64,000 nucleotides of DNA from Streptomyces roseicoloratus (GCF_004117935.1 NZ_SDOY01000040.1:61525-125524); one strand, 5' to 3'; positions 1 through 8,883 are shown, numbered from the stretch's first letter. Translations and numbers: made by a program. The notes: generated by a model from the sequence alone, not told the origin.

Positions 1-210
1 GTCGCGCATGACGTCGACCCACTTGGCGGAGAGCAGCATCGACCGCATCTCGTAACCCGCCTGCCTGGCGCGGCGGATCACCTTCTCGCCCTCGGCGATG
101 AACAGCCCCTCGGCCGGTTCCCGTCTGCGCCGGAGCTCGACGTCGGTCAGTCCGGTGTAGTCGCGCAGACGGGGGTCGTCGGGGTCGTCGATCGTGATGA
201 GTTCGGCCAC
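1..210 (-). CDS. TrmH/SpoU-family RNA 2'-O-methyltransferase, N-terminal fragment (runs off left edge)
   Basis: Seventy codons from a GTG start (complement of 208-210) to the window edge with no stop. The product begins MAELITIDDPDDPRLRDYTG and continues with REPAEGLFIAEGEKV. This is the substrate-binding N-terminal domain typical of actinobacterial SpoU/TrmH RNA ribose methyltransferases. The knotted SAM-binding domain lies outside the window, so the RNA target cannot be judged. No strong ribosome binding site precedes the GTG, but no better in-frame start is near. A second, separate member of this superfamily occurs at 49640-50479. The family call rests on the FIAEGEK-type motif only. Confidence 0.8.
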   Translation of the reverse strand, partial: MAELITIDDPDDPRLRDYTGLTDVELRRRREPAEGLFIAEGEKVIRRARQAGYEMRSMLLSAKWVDVMRD

Positions 211-293
211 GGGGTGATACTGCCTTGTCCTGGGGGTGGTGCCAATGCGTGCGACTGCTGCGCGCGGAGCGCTCTCGGGGCCCGTCCGGGGTT

Positions 294-1535
294 CTAGGCG
301 AGCGGCTTGTCCGGGCCCTCGTTGACGACGTCGCCGATGACGATCACGGCCGGCGGGCGGACCTCCTCGGCCGTGACCGTCTCCGCCACCGTCGCGAGGG
401 TCGCGTCCACGCGGCGCTGGGTCGCCGTGGTGCCCTCCTGGACCAGGGCCAGCGGGGTGTCGGGCGACTTGCCGTGGGCGATCAGCGCCTCGGCGATCTT
501 GCCGATCTTGTCGACGCCCATGAGGATCACCAGCGTGCCCGTGAGCTTCGCGAGGGACGCCCAGTCGACGAGGGAGCGCGGGTCGTCGGGCGCCACGTGC
601 CCGCTGACCACGGTGAACTCGTGGGCGACGCCGCGGTGCGTGACCGGGATGCCGGCGGCGCCGGGGACCGAGATCGAGCTGGAGATGCCGGGGACCACCG
701 TGCAGGCGATGCCCTCGGCGGCCAGCGCCTGGGCCTCCTCCATGCCGCGGCCGAAGACGAACGGGTCGCCGCCCTTGAGGCGGACCACCGACTTCCCCTG
801 CTTGGCGTGCTCGATGAGCGCGTTGTTGATGGCCTCCTGGGCCATGAAACGGCCGTACGGGATCTTCGCCGCGTCGATCACCTCGACGTGCGGGGGCAGC
901 TCGCTGAGCAGGTCGCGCGGGCCGAGGCGGTCGGCGATCACCACGTCCGCCTCGGCGAGCAGCCGGCGGCCGCGGACCGTGATCAGGTCCGGGTCGCCGG
1001 GGCCGCCGCCGACCAGGGCGACGAACGGGGTGCGGGCGCGGCGGGCGGGCGCGGCGAGGGAGCCGTCGCGCAGGCCCTCGACGACCGCGTCGCGGACGGC
1101 CGCCGAACGGCGCGGGTCGTGGCCGGTGAGGACCGCGACGGTCACGCCCTCGCTGTGGCCGGTGGCCGGGGTCCAGGCGGTGGCCGACTCGGCGTCGTCG
1201 GAGCGGACGCACCACGTCCGGGTGCGCTCGGCCTCGGCGGAGATGGCGGCGTTCGCCGCCGGGTCCGTGGTGGCGACCAGGGCGTACCAGGCGTCCGCCA
1301 GGTCGCCCTCCTCGTAGCGGCGCTTGATCCAGGTGATCTCGCCCGCCTCCGCCATGGCGTCCACGGACGGCGTCGCGGAGGGCGAGATCAGGGTGACCCG
1401 CGCGCCCGCCGCGATCAGGGCGGGAAGACGGCGCTGCGCCACCTGGCCACCGCCGAACACGACGACGCGGCGGCCGGCGAGGCGGAGTCCGACGGGGTAG
1501 GCGGGGTGCTCGGCGTGCTCGGCGTGCTCGGCCAT
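294..1535 (-). CDS. cobA: Bifunctional siroheme/precorrin-2 enzyme: precorrin-2 dehydrogenase domain fused to uroporphyrinogen-III C-methyltransferase
   Basis: 413 aa. Residues about 10-150 form a SirC/CysG-type NAD-dependent precorrin-2 dehydrogenase domain, with a Rossmann motif VVVFGGGQVA near residue 25. Residues about 171-410 form the SUMT domain that methylates uroporphyrinogen III with SAM to give precorrin-2. Its signatures are VGGGPGDPDLITVRG, VVRLKGGDPFVFGRG and the VPGISS loop. The ATG at 1535 is chosen because GAGGAG lies just upstream and the Rossmann fold starts soon after; longer in-frame extensions have no family similarity. It is the last gene of a leftward cobalamin set and commits tetrapyrrole to siroheme or B12. 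The ferrochelatase domain of full CysG is absent, so a separate chelatase would be needed for siroheme. Confidence 0.93.
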   Translation of the reverse strand: MAEHAEHAEHPAYPVGLRLAGRRVVVFGGGQVAQRRLPALIAAGARVTLISPSATPSVDAMAEAGEITWIKRRYEEGDLADAWYALVATTDPAANAAISAEAERTRTWCVRSDDAESATAWTPATGHSEGVTVAVLTGHDPRRSAAVRDAVVEGLRDGSLAAPARRARTPFVALVGGGPGDPDLITVRGRRLLAEADVVIADRLGPRDLLSELPPHVEVIDAAKIPYGRFMAQEAINNALIEHAKQGKSVVRLKGGDPFVFGRGMEEAQALAAEGIACTVVPGISSSISVPGAAGIPVTHRGVAHEFTVVSGHVAPDDPRSLVDWASLAKLTGTLVILMGVDKIGKIAEALIAHGKSPDTPLALVQEGTTATQRRVDATLATVAETVTAEEVRPPAVIVIGDVVNEGPDKPLA

Positions 1536-1691
1536 GGTGCGGCGGCTCCTCTGGAGGGGCTGTGGTGCCCCAAACGATAGCGGTGACCTGCGGATTTCTC
1601 GTTGTGACGGATCTCCCCTGAGCCGAGCGCCGTCGGTCGGTTGCGCGGGGGACGTGCGGGACCCGCATGCGGGACCGCACGCTCCGCCCCG

Positions 1692-1738
1692 CACTCCCCT
1701 GCGAGGACGGGTCCCACGAGGGGACCACCCGGGGAGTG
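1692..1738 (-). terminator. Two-tier hairpin downstream of bluB-cobT
   Basis: Outer arms CACTCCCC (1692-1699) and GGGGAGTG (1731-1738) enclose an inner GGGTCCC/GGGACC stem. It lies about 20 bp beyond the bluB-cobT stop on the leftward strand and before cobA, so it could terminate or attenuate transcription into cobA. There is no U-tract, as is usual in Streptomyces. Function inferred from position. Confidence 0.5.
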
Positions 1739-1758
1739 GGGGCGGGTGCGGGACTCGG

Positions 1759-4700
1759 CTACTTCTCCGTGACGCCCGCGGAGTCGAAGGTCGCCACCTC
1801 GTGCATCGCGCGGGCGGCGCTCTGGACCACCGGGAGGGCCAGGAGGGCGCCGGTGCCCTCGCCGAGGCGGAGGTCGAGGTCGACCAGCGGGCGCAGGCCC
1901 AGCTTGTTGAGGGCCGCGACGTGGCCCGGCTCGGCGCTGCGGTGGCCCGCGATGCAGGCCGCGAGCGACTCGGGCGCGATGGCGCGGGCGAGGAGGGCCG
2001 CCGCGCCGGTGGAGACGCCGTCGAGGATGACCGGGGTACGGAGCGAGGCCGCGCCCAGGATCAGGCCGACGAGCGCCGCGTGCTCCAGGCCGCCGAGCGC
2101 CGCGAGGACGCCGATCGGGTCCGCCGGGTCCGGCTTGTGGAGGTCGAGCGCGCGCCGGACCACGTCCACCTTGCGGGCGTGCATCTCGTCGTTGATGCCG
2201 GTGCCGCGGCCGGTGACCTCGGCCGGGTCCACGCCCGTGTACACCGAGATGAGGGCGGCGGACGCGGTGGTGTTCGCGATGCCCATCTCGCCGGTGAGCA
2301 GCGCCTTGTTGCCGGCGGCCACGAGGTCGCGGGCGGTCTCGATGCCCACCTCGATCGCGGCGACCGCCTCCTCGCGGGTCATCGCCTGGCCGATGGTGAA
2401 GTCGGCCGTGCCCGGGCGGACCTTGCGCGGGAGGAGACCCGGCGTGGAGGGCAGGTCGGAGGCCACGCCCACGTCGACGACGCAGACCTCGGCGCCCACC
2501 TGGTTCGCGAAGGCGTTGCAGACGGCGCCGCCGCCGAGGAAGTTCGCGACCATCTGGCCGGTCACCTCCTGCGGCCAGGCGGTGACGCCCTGGGCGTGCA
2601 CGCCGTGGTCGCCGGCGAAGATCGCGACGGCGGCCGGCTCCGGGATCGGCGGCGGGCAGGCCCGGGACAGGCCGCAGAGCTGCGCGGAGATGATCTCCAG
2701 CATGCCCAGCGCTCCGGCGGGCTTGGTCATGCGCTTCTGGCGCTCCCATGCCTCGCCGAGCGCCTTGGCGTCCAGCGGGCGGATGTTGGCGACGGTCTCC
2801 TGGAGCAGGTCGTGCGGCTCCTCGCCGGGCAGCGCGCGGCGGCCGTAGGTCTCCTCGTGGACGACCCAGGACAGCGGGCGGCGCTTGGACCAGCCCGCCT
2901 GCATCAGCTCGGGCTCCTCGGGGAACTCGTCGACGTAGCCGACGCAGAGGTACGCGACCACTTCGAGGTGGTCGGGCAGGCCGAGGGCGCGGACCATCTC
3001 GCGCTCGTCGAAGAAGCTGACCCAGCCGACGCCGAGGCCTTCGGCGCGGGCGGCGAGCCACAGGTTCTCGACGGCGAGCGCGGAGGAGTACGGGGCCATC
3101 TGCGGCTGCGTGTAGCGGCCGAGGGTGTGGCGGCCGCCGCGGGTCGGGTCCGCGGTCACCACGATGTTGACCGGGGTGTCGAGGATGGCCTCGATCTTCA
3201 GTTCCTTGAACTGCTTCGCCCGGCCCTTGGGGAGGGACTTGGCGTAGGCCTCGCGCTGCCGCTGGGCCAGCTCGTGCATGGTCCGGCGGGTCTCGGCGGA
3301 GCGGATGACGACGAAGTCCCACGGCTGCGAGTGGCCGACGGAGGGTGCCGTGTGGGCCGCCTCCAGGACGCGGAGGAGGACCTCGTGCGGGATCGGGTCG
3401 GGGCGGAAGCCGTTGCGGATGTCGCGGCGCTCGCGCATGACGCGGAGCACCGCCTCGCGCTCGGCCTCGTCGTAGCCCGGGGCCCGGTCCCGCGGCTCTT
3501 CGGCGGCGGCCGGGGCCTCGGCGGAGGTCTCGTCGGCTGCGGTCTCCTCTGCCGGTGCCTCTCCGGGCTGTGCCGCGCCGGCCGACGGCGCCTCCTCGGC
3601 CGGCAGTTCTGCGGGCAGGTCGGCCGGTGCCGCCTCGGGGGCCTGGGCGGCCGGGATCTCCTCGGCGGGCAGCTCGGCGGCGACCGGATCGGCGTCCTGC
3701 TGGGGTTCCCGGGCGTCCTGCGGAAGCCGGTGCTCCGCCGCCCCGGGGGCCACGGGGGCCTGGGGCGCACCGGGCGCGGCTTCCGGCTGCGGCTGCGCCG
3801 TGCCGTCCGGGACGACCGGGATCTCCTCGGCGGTGACCTCGACCGGGGCCGGGACGGCCGCCGTCGGCTCCTCCGGGGCGGGTACGGGAGCGGGCTCCTC
3901 GGCCGCGGCGGCGGCGGCCGCTTCGTCCACCACCGGCTCGGCCACGACGGCCTCCGCGGTCGCGGGCTCCGCCGTGGGGGCCTCGGCGGCGGGCACCTCG
4001 GCGGCCGCGGCCTCGGCGGCAGGGGCGGCTTCGGCGGCCACGGGCTCGATGACGGGCTCGGCGGGGGCCTCCGCGGAGGCCTCGGCCTGGTCCTCGGCTG
4101 CCGCGGGCCGGGGCTCCTCGGGAAGGGCCCGGGCCTCCGGATCCGCCTCGCGCGGCGCGGGCACGGGAGCCGCGGCGTCCGCTACGACGGCTTCCGGGGC
4201 GGCGGCCGCGTCGGCGGCCTCGGCCGGGGCGGCGGCTTCCGGGAGGACGGCCTCCGGGGCGGTGGTCTCGGGGGCGGCAGCCTCCGGGGCGGCGGTCTCG
4301 GAGGCGGCGGTCTCGGAGGCGGCGGTCTCCTGAGGTGCCGCCTCCGGAGTGGCGGCTTCCTCGACGACGCTCTCCTGAGGCACGGCCTCCATGGCCACGA
4401 CTCCCTCAGGAGCTGCCTCTTCGGCCGGGGTCCCCTCGGCAGCGCCCTCCTGCGGCGCGGCCTCGGCGGCCGCCGGCTCCTCGGCCTGCGGTTCCTCGGG
4501 CTGCTGCGGTTCCTGGGGCTGCTGCTCCTCCATGGCCGGGGCCTCCGGGGCCGGGGCCTCCGGGGCGGGCTGCATCTCGGGGGCGGCCGGCTCGGGGGCC
4601 TGCTGCGGATCCTCGGCCGCGGCCGCCGGGACGGGAGTCTCGGCGGCGAGCGGCTCGGCGGGGGACACGGCCTGCTCCGCCGGCTGCTCCTGCGGTGCGG

Positions 4701-5517
4701 CCGGCTCGGGTGCCGGCGTCGGGGCCAGGTGCGGGGCGGTCGGGAGGGAGCCCTCGACCGGGACGAACTGGGCGACCGGCGGGACCGTTTCTGCCGGGGC
4801 GGCGGCCGGAACCGGGTGCTCCTGCGGCTGCGGGGTCCACGGCACGGCGCCCTGCGGGGCGGTCTGCTGGTCCTGCTGCGGCGGCACGTCCAGGTACTCG
4901 GGCCCCGTGGTGGGCGGGCCCGGGGTGCGGACCGGCATCGGCGCGGGGGCGGTCGCGGCGACCGGGACGGGCTGCGGGGCCGGGCCGCGGTCGGCGAGCG
5001 AGCGCACCACGCCGCCGGTGGCGTCCGGGACGGGCGGGCCCATGTGCAGCGGGCGGCGGGCGGGCGGCGGGGTGGCGGGGCCGGGCGTACGGACCGCGCT
5101 CAGGTCGACGGATCCGGAGTCACGGCCGGCGGCCTCGTGGGCGCCGGTGTCGAGGATGCCGGGCTCGTAGCCGTGGTCGGTGACCGGCTCGTGCGGGACG
5201 CCGTGCGCCGGGGTGGCGTGCTGGGGCACCGGCACGCCCTGCGGCGGGGTCGCGGTGACCTGCTCGATGGGCGCGGTCAGCGGGTCGACGGCCGGGGCCG
5301 GGGCCGGCACCGCGACGGGCGGCGCGGGCATGACGCCCGGCTGGTGCTCGCTCCAGGCACCCTGGGCGCCCGGCATCAGGAGCAGATCGTCTTCCTCGGC
5401 TGCGTGCTCGGAGGGGTCCAGGAAGGTGTACGCGCCCGGCGCGGGGATGCCCGGCTGCTCGACCATGCCTGCGTTCTCCGGCAGCCCCTCGCCGGGGACC
5501 TGGCCGGTGTCCGTCAT
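1759..5517 (-). CDS. cobT: BluB-CobT fusion (5,6-dimethylbenzimidazole synthase domain + DMB phosphoribosyltransferase) with a giant disordered N-terminus
   Basis: 1252 aa. Residues 1 to about 675 are low-complexity Ala/Pro/Glu/Val sequence. Residues about 680-890 form a BluB-like nitroreductase-fold domain with RRDIRNGFRPDPIP, SVGHSQPWDF and ARAEGLGVGWVSF motifs; BluB makes the lower ligand 5,6-dimethylbenzimidazole from FMNH2. Residues about 905-1252 form CobT, which transfers phosphoribose from nicotinate mononucleotide to DMB. It shows FAGDHGVHAQGV, GEMGIANTT and a LGEGTGA motif whose Glu (about residue 1220) corresponds to the catalytic base of CobT enzymes. The ATG at 5517 overlaps the stop of the small upstream ORF (ATGA), with GAGGGG 8 nt before it. 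The fusion would couple synthesis and activation of the lower ligand. The role of the long N-terminal region is unknown. Confidence 0.93.
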   Translation of the reverse strand: MTDTGQVPGEGLPENAGMVEQPGIPAPGAYTFLDPSEHAAEEDDLLLMPGAQGAWSEHQPGVMPAPPVAVPAPAPAVDPLTAPIEQVTATPPQGVPVPQHATPAHGVPHEPVTDHGYEPGILDTGAHEAAGRDSGSVDLSAVRTPGPATPPPARRPLHMGPPVPDATGGVVRSLADRGPAPQPVPVAATAPAPMPVRTPGPPTTGPEYLDVPPQQDQQTAPQGAVPWTPQPQEHPVPAAAPAETVPPVAQFVPVEGSLPTAPHLAPTPAPEPAAPQEQPAEQAVSPAEPLAAETPVPAAAAEDPQQAPEPAAPEMQPAPEAPAPEAPAMEEQQPQEPQQPEEPQAEEPAAAEAAPQEGAAEGTPAEEAAPEGVVAMEAVPQESVVEEAATPEAAPQETAASETAASETAAPEAAAPETTAPEAVLPEAAAPAEAADAAAAPEAVVADAAAPVPAPREADPEARALPEEPRPAAAEDQAEASAEAPAEPVIEPVAAEAAPAAEAAAAEVPAAEAPTAEPATAEAVVAEPVVDEAAAAAAAEEPAPVPAPEEPTAAVPAPVEVTAEEIPVVPDGTAQPQPEAAPGAPQAPVAPGAAEHRLPQDAREPQQDADPVAAELPAEEIPAAQAPEAAPADLPAELPAEEAPSAGAAQPGEAPAEETAADETSAEAPAAAEEPRDRAPGYDEAEREAVLRVMRERRDIRNGFRPDPIPHEVLLRVLEAAHTAPSVGHSQPWDFVVIRSAETRRTMHELAQRQREAYAKSLPKGRAKQFKELKIEAILDTPVNIVVTADPTRGGRHTLGRYTQPQMAPYSSALAVENLWLAARAEGLGVGWVSFFDEREMVRALGLPDHLEVVAYLCVGYVDEFPEEPELMQAGWSKRRPLSWVVHEETYGRRALPGEEPHDLLQETVANIRPLDAKALGEAWERQKRMTKPAGALGMLEIISAQLCGLSRACPPPIPEPAAVAIFAGDHGVHAQGVTAWPQEVTGQMVANFLGGGAVCNAFANQVGAEVCVVDVGVASDLPSTPGLLPRKVRPGTADFTIGQAMTREEAVAAIEVGIETARDLVAAGNKALLTGEMGIANTTASAALISVYTGVDPAEVTGRGTGINDEMHARKVDVVRRALDLHKPDPADPIGVLAALGGLEHAALVGLILGAASLRTPVILDGVSTGAAALLARAIAPESLAACIAGHRSAEPGHVAALNKLGLRPLVDLDLRLGEGTGALLALPVVQSAARAMHEVATFDSAGVTEK

Positions 5518-5750
5518 GCTGCGTACCCCTCGCCCATCGGTTGTGCTCCTTCAGACCTTCGCCCGTCGACAACAACGAGCTCGCGCGCCGCGCGGCACGA
5601 AGGACACGCGGACACCCATGCATTGTCGCGGCCTTCGGCCATCCTGGCAGGCGGATCCGCCACGGTTCGCTGTGGACTGCGCCACGTCGCGCCGCCCCCC
5701 ATTGCTCCGTACCACATCAGCGGCCCAAGGAGGCCACTACTTCCGGACAT
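5514..5750 (-). CDS. Small hypothetical protein translationally coupled to bluB-cobT
   Basis: 78 codons if started at the ATG complementary to 5748-5750 (MSGSSGLLGPLMWYGAMGGG...). Later in-frame ATGs at 5717 and 5702 are alternatives. Its TGA stop overlaps the cobT ATG by ATGA, which is the main reason to believe it is translated. A single CxxC occurs in ACPSCRAARELVVV, followed by VDGRRSEGAQPMGEG; one CxxC is not enough to claim a zinc ribbon. Third-position G+C is lower than in its neighbours but the frame is open throughout. No ribosome binding site stands out at any candidate start. Function unknown; it may be a coupling ORF for cobT. Confidence 0.5.
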   Translation of the reverse strand: MSGSSGLLGPLMWYGAMGGGATWRSPQRTVADPPARMAEGRDNAWVSACPSCRAARELVVVDGRRSEGAQPMGEGYAA

Positions 5751-5863
5751 TGGCGAACAAACCACCGAACGTCCCGGCGCGGTACAACAATCGGCCAGCC
5801 TACCTCGCCCGGCGGGCGGCGCGATCACGGGTGGGGGGCGTCCAGGCCCCGCGACCGGCGAGC

Positions 5864-7060
5864 TCAGGCCCTGCGGCCGGACAGCAGGAAGACCACCGAA
5901 CGGTCGTGCTCGGTCCAGTCCGCGGAGTCGAGGCCCACGGTCTGGAGCAGGGCGCATTCGACCTGGTAGCCGCCGTCGGTGAGGGCCGCGCCGATCGCCT
6001 CGGCCTCGTCGCGGGTCGCGGCGTGCGCGACGATCCGGTCGGGCCTGCGGTCGGTGCAGGCGGTGACGACCGGGACTCCCCCGCCTCCGATGCGGACGAC
6101 GTCGGGTTCCGGCAGGCGTTCCAGGACGTGCGGGGCGCGCCCGGGTACGGCCTGGAGCTGGACGCCGGCGGCGCGGGCGGCGGCCTCGGTGCGGGCGCAG
6201 GCACCGGCGTCGGTGTCGACGGCGATGACGGCGGCGCCGAAGCGGGCGGCGTCGACGGAGAAGGCGCCGCCCGCGCAGCCGATGTCCCAGACGAGGTCGC
6301 CGACGCGGGGGCCGAGGCGGGCGAGCTGGGCGGCGCGCAGGGTGGGGCCCTGGCCGGCGTGGCCGCCGGTGTCGTCGGCGGGCAGGGCCCAGCCGCGGGT
6401 GGCGGGGGCGTCGTGGCCCATGAGCCAGCCGCCGGTGGAGCCGCCGCCGGTGACGCCGATGCCGCCGATGACGAGCACGACGTTGGGGTCGCGCCAGGCG
6501 TGGTCGGCGGCCTTGTCGGAGGTGACGACGGTGACCTGTTCGCGTGCGGTCCCGAGGGCCTCGCAGATGACGAAGGTGCGGTGGACGCCGTCGAGGAGGA
6601 GGGCGAGTTCGGCGGGTCCCGCGCCGGGCGAGGTGAGGACGGCGACCTTGGGGTGGGCGCGGCAGACGTTGACGGCGCGGCGCAGGGTGCGCTGGTGGGC
6701 GACGGCGATGCGGGCGTCGTCCCAGGGCATGCCGGCCCGGGCGAAGGCGGCGGCGACGGAGGAGACGGCGGGGACGACCTCGACCTCGAGGCCGTGTTCG
6801 GGGGCGCGCAGGGCGCGGACGACGCCGAAGAAGCCGGGGTCTCCGTCGGCGAGGACGACGGCGGTGCCGCGGTGTCCGGCGATGCGGCGGGCGGCGAGGT
6901 CGACGCTGCCGAGACGGACGCGTTCGGCGCGTTCCGGGACCTCGGGGAGGGCGAGGTGGTGGGCGGCGCCGGCCACCAGGGTGGCGGCGGCGAGTGCGGA
7001 CCCGGCCGCCGCGGTGAGGGGCGAGCCGTCCCAGCCGATCACCGTGACCCGGTCGGCCAT
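5864..7060 (-). CDS. cobL: Precorrin-6Y C5,15-methyltransferase (decarboxylating), CbiE-CbiT fusion
   Basis: 398 aa. Residues 1 to about 205 are a CbiE-type tetrapyrrole methylase (start VTVIGWDGSPL, ADGDPGFFGV and EVVPAVSSV motifs). Residues about 235-398 are a CbiT class I methyltransferase with SAM motif VWDIGCAGGAFSVDAARFG (about 258-275). CobL methylates C5 and C15 of precorrin-6Y and decarboxylates the acetate side chain in the aerobic B12 route. It lies upstream of, and in the same direction as, the small ORF, bluB-cobT and cobA, so a shared transcript is plausible. The 113-bp gap to the small ORF shows no recognisable B12 box. The start ATG at 7060 is followed directly by the family's N-terminus. 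Confidence 0.93.
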   Translation of the reverse strand: MADRVTVIGWDGSPLTAAAGSALAAATLVAGAAHHLALPEVPERAERVRLGSVDLAARRIAGHRGTAVVLADGDPGFFGVVRALRAPEHGLEVEVVPAVSSVAAAFARAGMPWDDARIAVAHQRTLRRAVNVCRAHPKVAVLTSPGAGPAELALLLDGVHRTFVICEALGTAREQVTVVTSDKAADHAWRDPNVVLVIGGIGVTGGGSTGGWLMGHDAPATRGWALPADDTGGHAGQGPTLRAAQLARLGPRVGDLVWDIGCAGGAFSVDAARFGAAVIAVDTDAGACARTEAAARAAGVQLQAVPGRAPHVLERLPEPDVVRIGGGGVPVVTACTDRRPDRIVAHAATRDEAEAIGAALTDGGYQVECALLQTVGLDSADWTEHDRSVVFLLSGRRA

Positions 7061-7129
7061 GTGTGTCTGTCTCCCTGGGGGTGTGTGCAGGTCGGGGGCG
7101 GGGACGAGCCTAACCCGGGCACGTGCCGT

Positions 7130-7765
7130 TCAGCTCCAGTCGGCGAGCAGCGAGTAGCCCGCGTCGGCCATCTCGTCGGCGACGCCCTCCAGGTCCTCGG
7201 GGAGCAGGCCCCACACGATGAAGTCGGTGCGCAGGTCCTCCCAGCCGCCGTCCTCGGTGCGGGTGCGCGCTATGCAGGCGTTGCGCAGGACGCCTTCGCT
7301 GATGCAGCCGATCTTCTGGGCCACCTGCTGGGAGGCGGTGTTGTCGGCGGCGGTGCGCAGTTCGATGCGTTCGAACCGCTGGTCGCGGAAGAGCCATTGG
7401 GCGGTGGCGAGCGCCGCCTCGGTGGCGTATCCCTCGCCGCGTGCCCAGGGGGCGACGATGTAGGACAGCTCGGTGGCGCGGACGTGCCAGTTGGTCTTGG
7501 TGAGCTGGACGACGCCGACGAGCCGCTGGGTGAGGAACTCGGTGACGGCGAGGTCGAGTCCACGGCCGGCGGCGCGTTCGGCGGGGGCGTACTCGTCGAT
7601 CCAGCGGCGGGCGCCGTCCTCGGTGAAAGGTTGCGGCACCGAGGTCCAGGCGGCGACCATCTCGTCGTTCATCATCTCGGCGAGCGCGGGGACGTCGGCC
7701 GGTTCGAGCGCGCGCAGCACCAGGCGGTCCGTGCTGATGGAGATGTCCGGGAAGGTGGAAGTCAT
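7130..7765 (-). CDS. GNAT-family N-acetyltransferase (RimJ/RimL-like)
   Basis: 211 aa from the ATG at 7765, which has GGAG 6 nt upstream. It starts STDRLVLRALEPADVPAL, the usual entry of RimJ/RimL-type GNATs. The acetyl-CoA loop is seen as YIVAPWARGEGYATEAALA (about 103-121), followed by ELRTAADNTASQQVAQKIG, the conserved Asn/Ser helix. The C-terminus ends in a WxLL-type strand typical of the family. Substrate unknown: RimJ-like enzymes acetylate protein N-termini or small molecules. It is 69 bp upstream of cobL in the same direction, so co-transcription is possible but a functional link is not evident. Confidence 0.85.
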   Translation of the reverse strand: MTSTFPDISISTDRLVLRALEPADVPALAEMMNDEMVAAWTSVPQPFTEDGARRWIDEYAPAERAAGRGLDLAVTEFLTQRLVGVVQLTKTNWHVRATELSYIVAPWARGEGYATEAALATAQWLFRDQRFERIELRTAADNTASQQVAQKIGCISEGVLRNACIARTRTEDGGWEDLRTDFIVWGLLPEDLEGVADEMADAGYSLLADWS

Positions 7766-7842
7766 GCGCCGCTCCATACCGTGAAGACCGTGAACGCACA
7801 GCATGCAGCATGGGGCCGCCGCGGCGCATACGCGGGTGGACC

Positions 7843-7880
7843 GAAGGCCCCGTACGCCGGGCGGGGCGTACGGGGCCTTC
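7843..7880 (-). terminator. Strong hairpin terminator after metQ
   Basis: Perfect 16-bp arms (GAAGGCCCCGTACGCC and its complement) around a 6-nt loop, 25 bp beyond the metQ stop. It separates the metNIQ operon from the downstream acetyltransferase gene. Confidence 0.8.
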
Positions 7881-7904
7881 TGGTCAGGGGCCGTGCTCCG
7901 GGGG

Positions 7905-8762
7905 CTACTTGGCGGGGGCGCCGAAGGCCGGGGCGACCGAACCCTTGTAGGTGTCCTCGATGTACTTCTTCACCTCGGGGGAGTTGAGGAGCTTCGCGAG
8001 CTTCTGCACGCGGACGTCCTTCTCGTTGCCCTCCTTGACGGCGAGGAAGTTGGCGTAGGGGTTGCCCTCGGCCTTCTCCAGGACGAGGGAGTCCTTGGCG
8101 GGCTCCAGCTTGGCCTCGATGGCGTAGTTGCCGTTGATGACGGCGGCGTCGACGTCGTTCAGGGCGCGGGGCACGGTGGCGGCCTCCAGCTCCTTGAACT
8201 CCAGGCCCTTCTTGTCGGTGATGTCGGAGAGCTTGGCGTCGGTGCCGACGCCCGCCTTGAGGGTGATGAGGCCGTTCTCGGCGAGCAGGTGGAGGGCGCG
8301 TCCCTCGTTGGTGGTGTCGTTGGGGACGGCGATGGTCTGGCCGGCCTTGATGTCCTTCAGCGACTTCAGCTTCTTGGAGTAGAGGCCCAGCGGCTCCAGG
8401 TGGACGTTGACCACCGGGACGATGTGGGTGCCGTTCTTCTTGTTGAAGTCGTCGAGGTACGGCTTGTGCTGGAAGAAGTTGGCGTCGACCTGGCCGGACT
8501 CGGTGGCGGTGTTCGGCAGGACGTAGTCCGTGAACTCCTTCACCTCCAGCTTCAGGCCCTCCTTCGCGGCGAGGTTGTCCTTGACGTAGTCGAGGATGTC
8601 GGCGTGCGGCGTCGGGGACGCGGCGACGACGAGGGGCTTGTCGGCGGAGCCGGCCGCGTCCTTGGCGGAGGACGGGTCCGACGCGGTGCCGCAGGCGGTG
8701 AGGCCGAGGGCGAGGGCGGCGGTGGCGGCGATGCCCGCGGTGAGCTTGGTGTTGTTGCGCAC
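7905..8762 (-). CDS. metQ: Methionine ABC transporter substrate-binding lipoprotein MetQ
   Basis: 285 aa of the NlpA/MetQ family. The lipoprotein signal peptide ends in the lipobox LTAC with the lipidated Cys at residue 24. The mature protein has PLVVAASPTPHADILDYV, GQVDANFFQHKPYL and QTIAVPNDTTNEGRAL, all standard MetQ ligand-binding segments. It should bind methionine outside the membrane and deliver it to MetI/MetN. Start is a GTG at 8762 with GAGG upstream. Third gene of metN-metI-metQ, about 120 bp after metI; the gap is GC-rich and may allow differential expression of the binding protein. Confidence 0.95.
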   Translation of the reverse strand: MRNNTKLTAGIAATAALALGLTACGTASDPSSAKDAAGSADKPLVVAASPTPHADILDYVKDNLAAKEGLKLEVKEFTDYVLPNTATESGQVDANFFQHKPYLDDFNKKNGTHIVPVVNVHLEPLGLYSKKLKSLKDIKAGQTIAVPNDTTNEGRALHLLAENGLITLKAGVGTDAKLSDITDKKGLEFKELEAATVPRALNDVDAAVINGNYAIEAKLEPAKDSLVLEKAEGNPYANFLAVKEGNEKDVRVQKLAKLLNSPEVKKYIEDTYKGSVAPAFGAPAK

Positions 8763-8883
8763 GAAGAGTGCCTCTTTCCGGTGGAGCGGTGTGTTCGCCT
8801 GGACAACAAGTCCGGGCTCTTCTTCGGGTTGCGAAGTCTGGGGGGCCGTCAGGTCGTGCCTGCCGGCGGGCCGTCGGGCAGCG

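Noticed and set aside
225..1580. Long plus-strand open frame (451 codons) opposite the siroheme/SUMT gene
   Set aside because: Arg/Gly/Asp-rich shadow of a high-GC gene, no family similarity; the complementary strand holds a clear enzyme.
5518..5863. Possible cobalamin riboswitch upstream of cobT
   Set aside because: No B12-box-like GCCACTG core with the expected conserved flanks or plausible long fold was seen; part of the region is better explained by the small coupled ORF.
1534..5982. 1482-codon plus-strand frame opposite bluB-cobT
   Set aside because: Composition is Gly/Arg/Leu repeats created by the antisense of the Ala/Pro/Glu region; GC third-position pattern belongs to the other strand.
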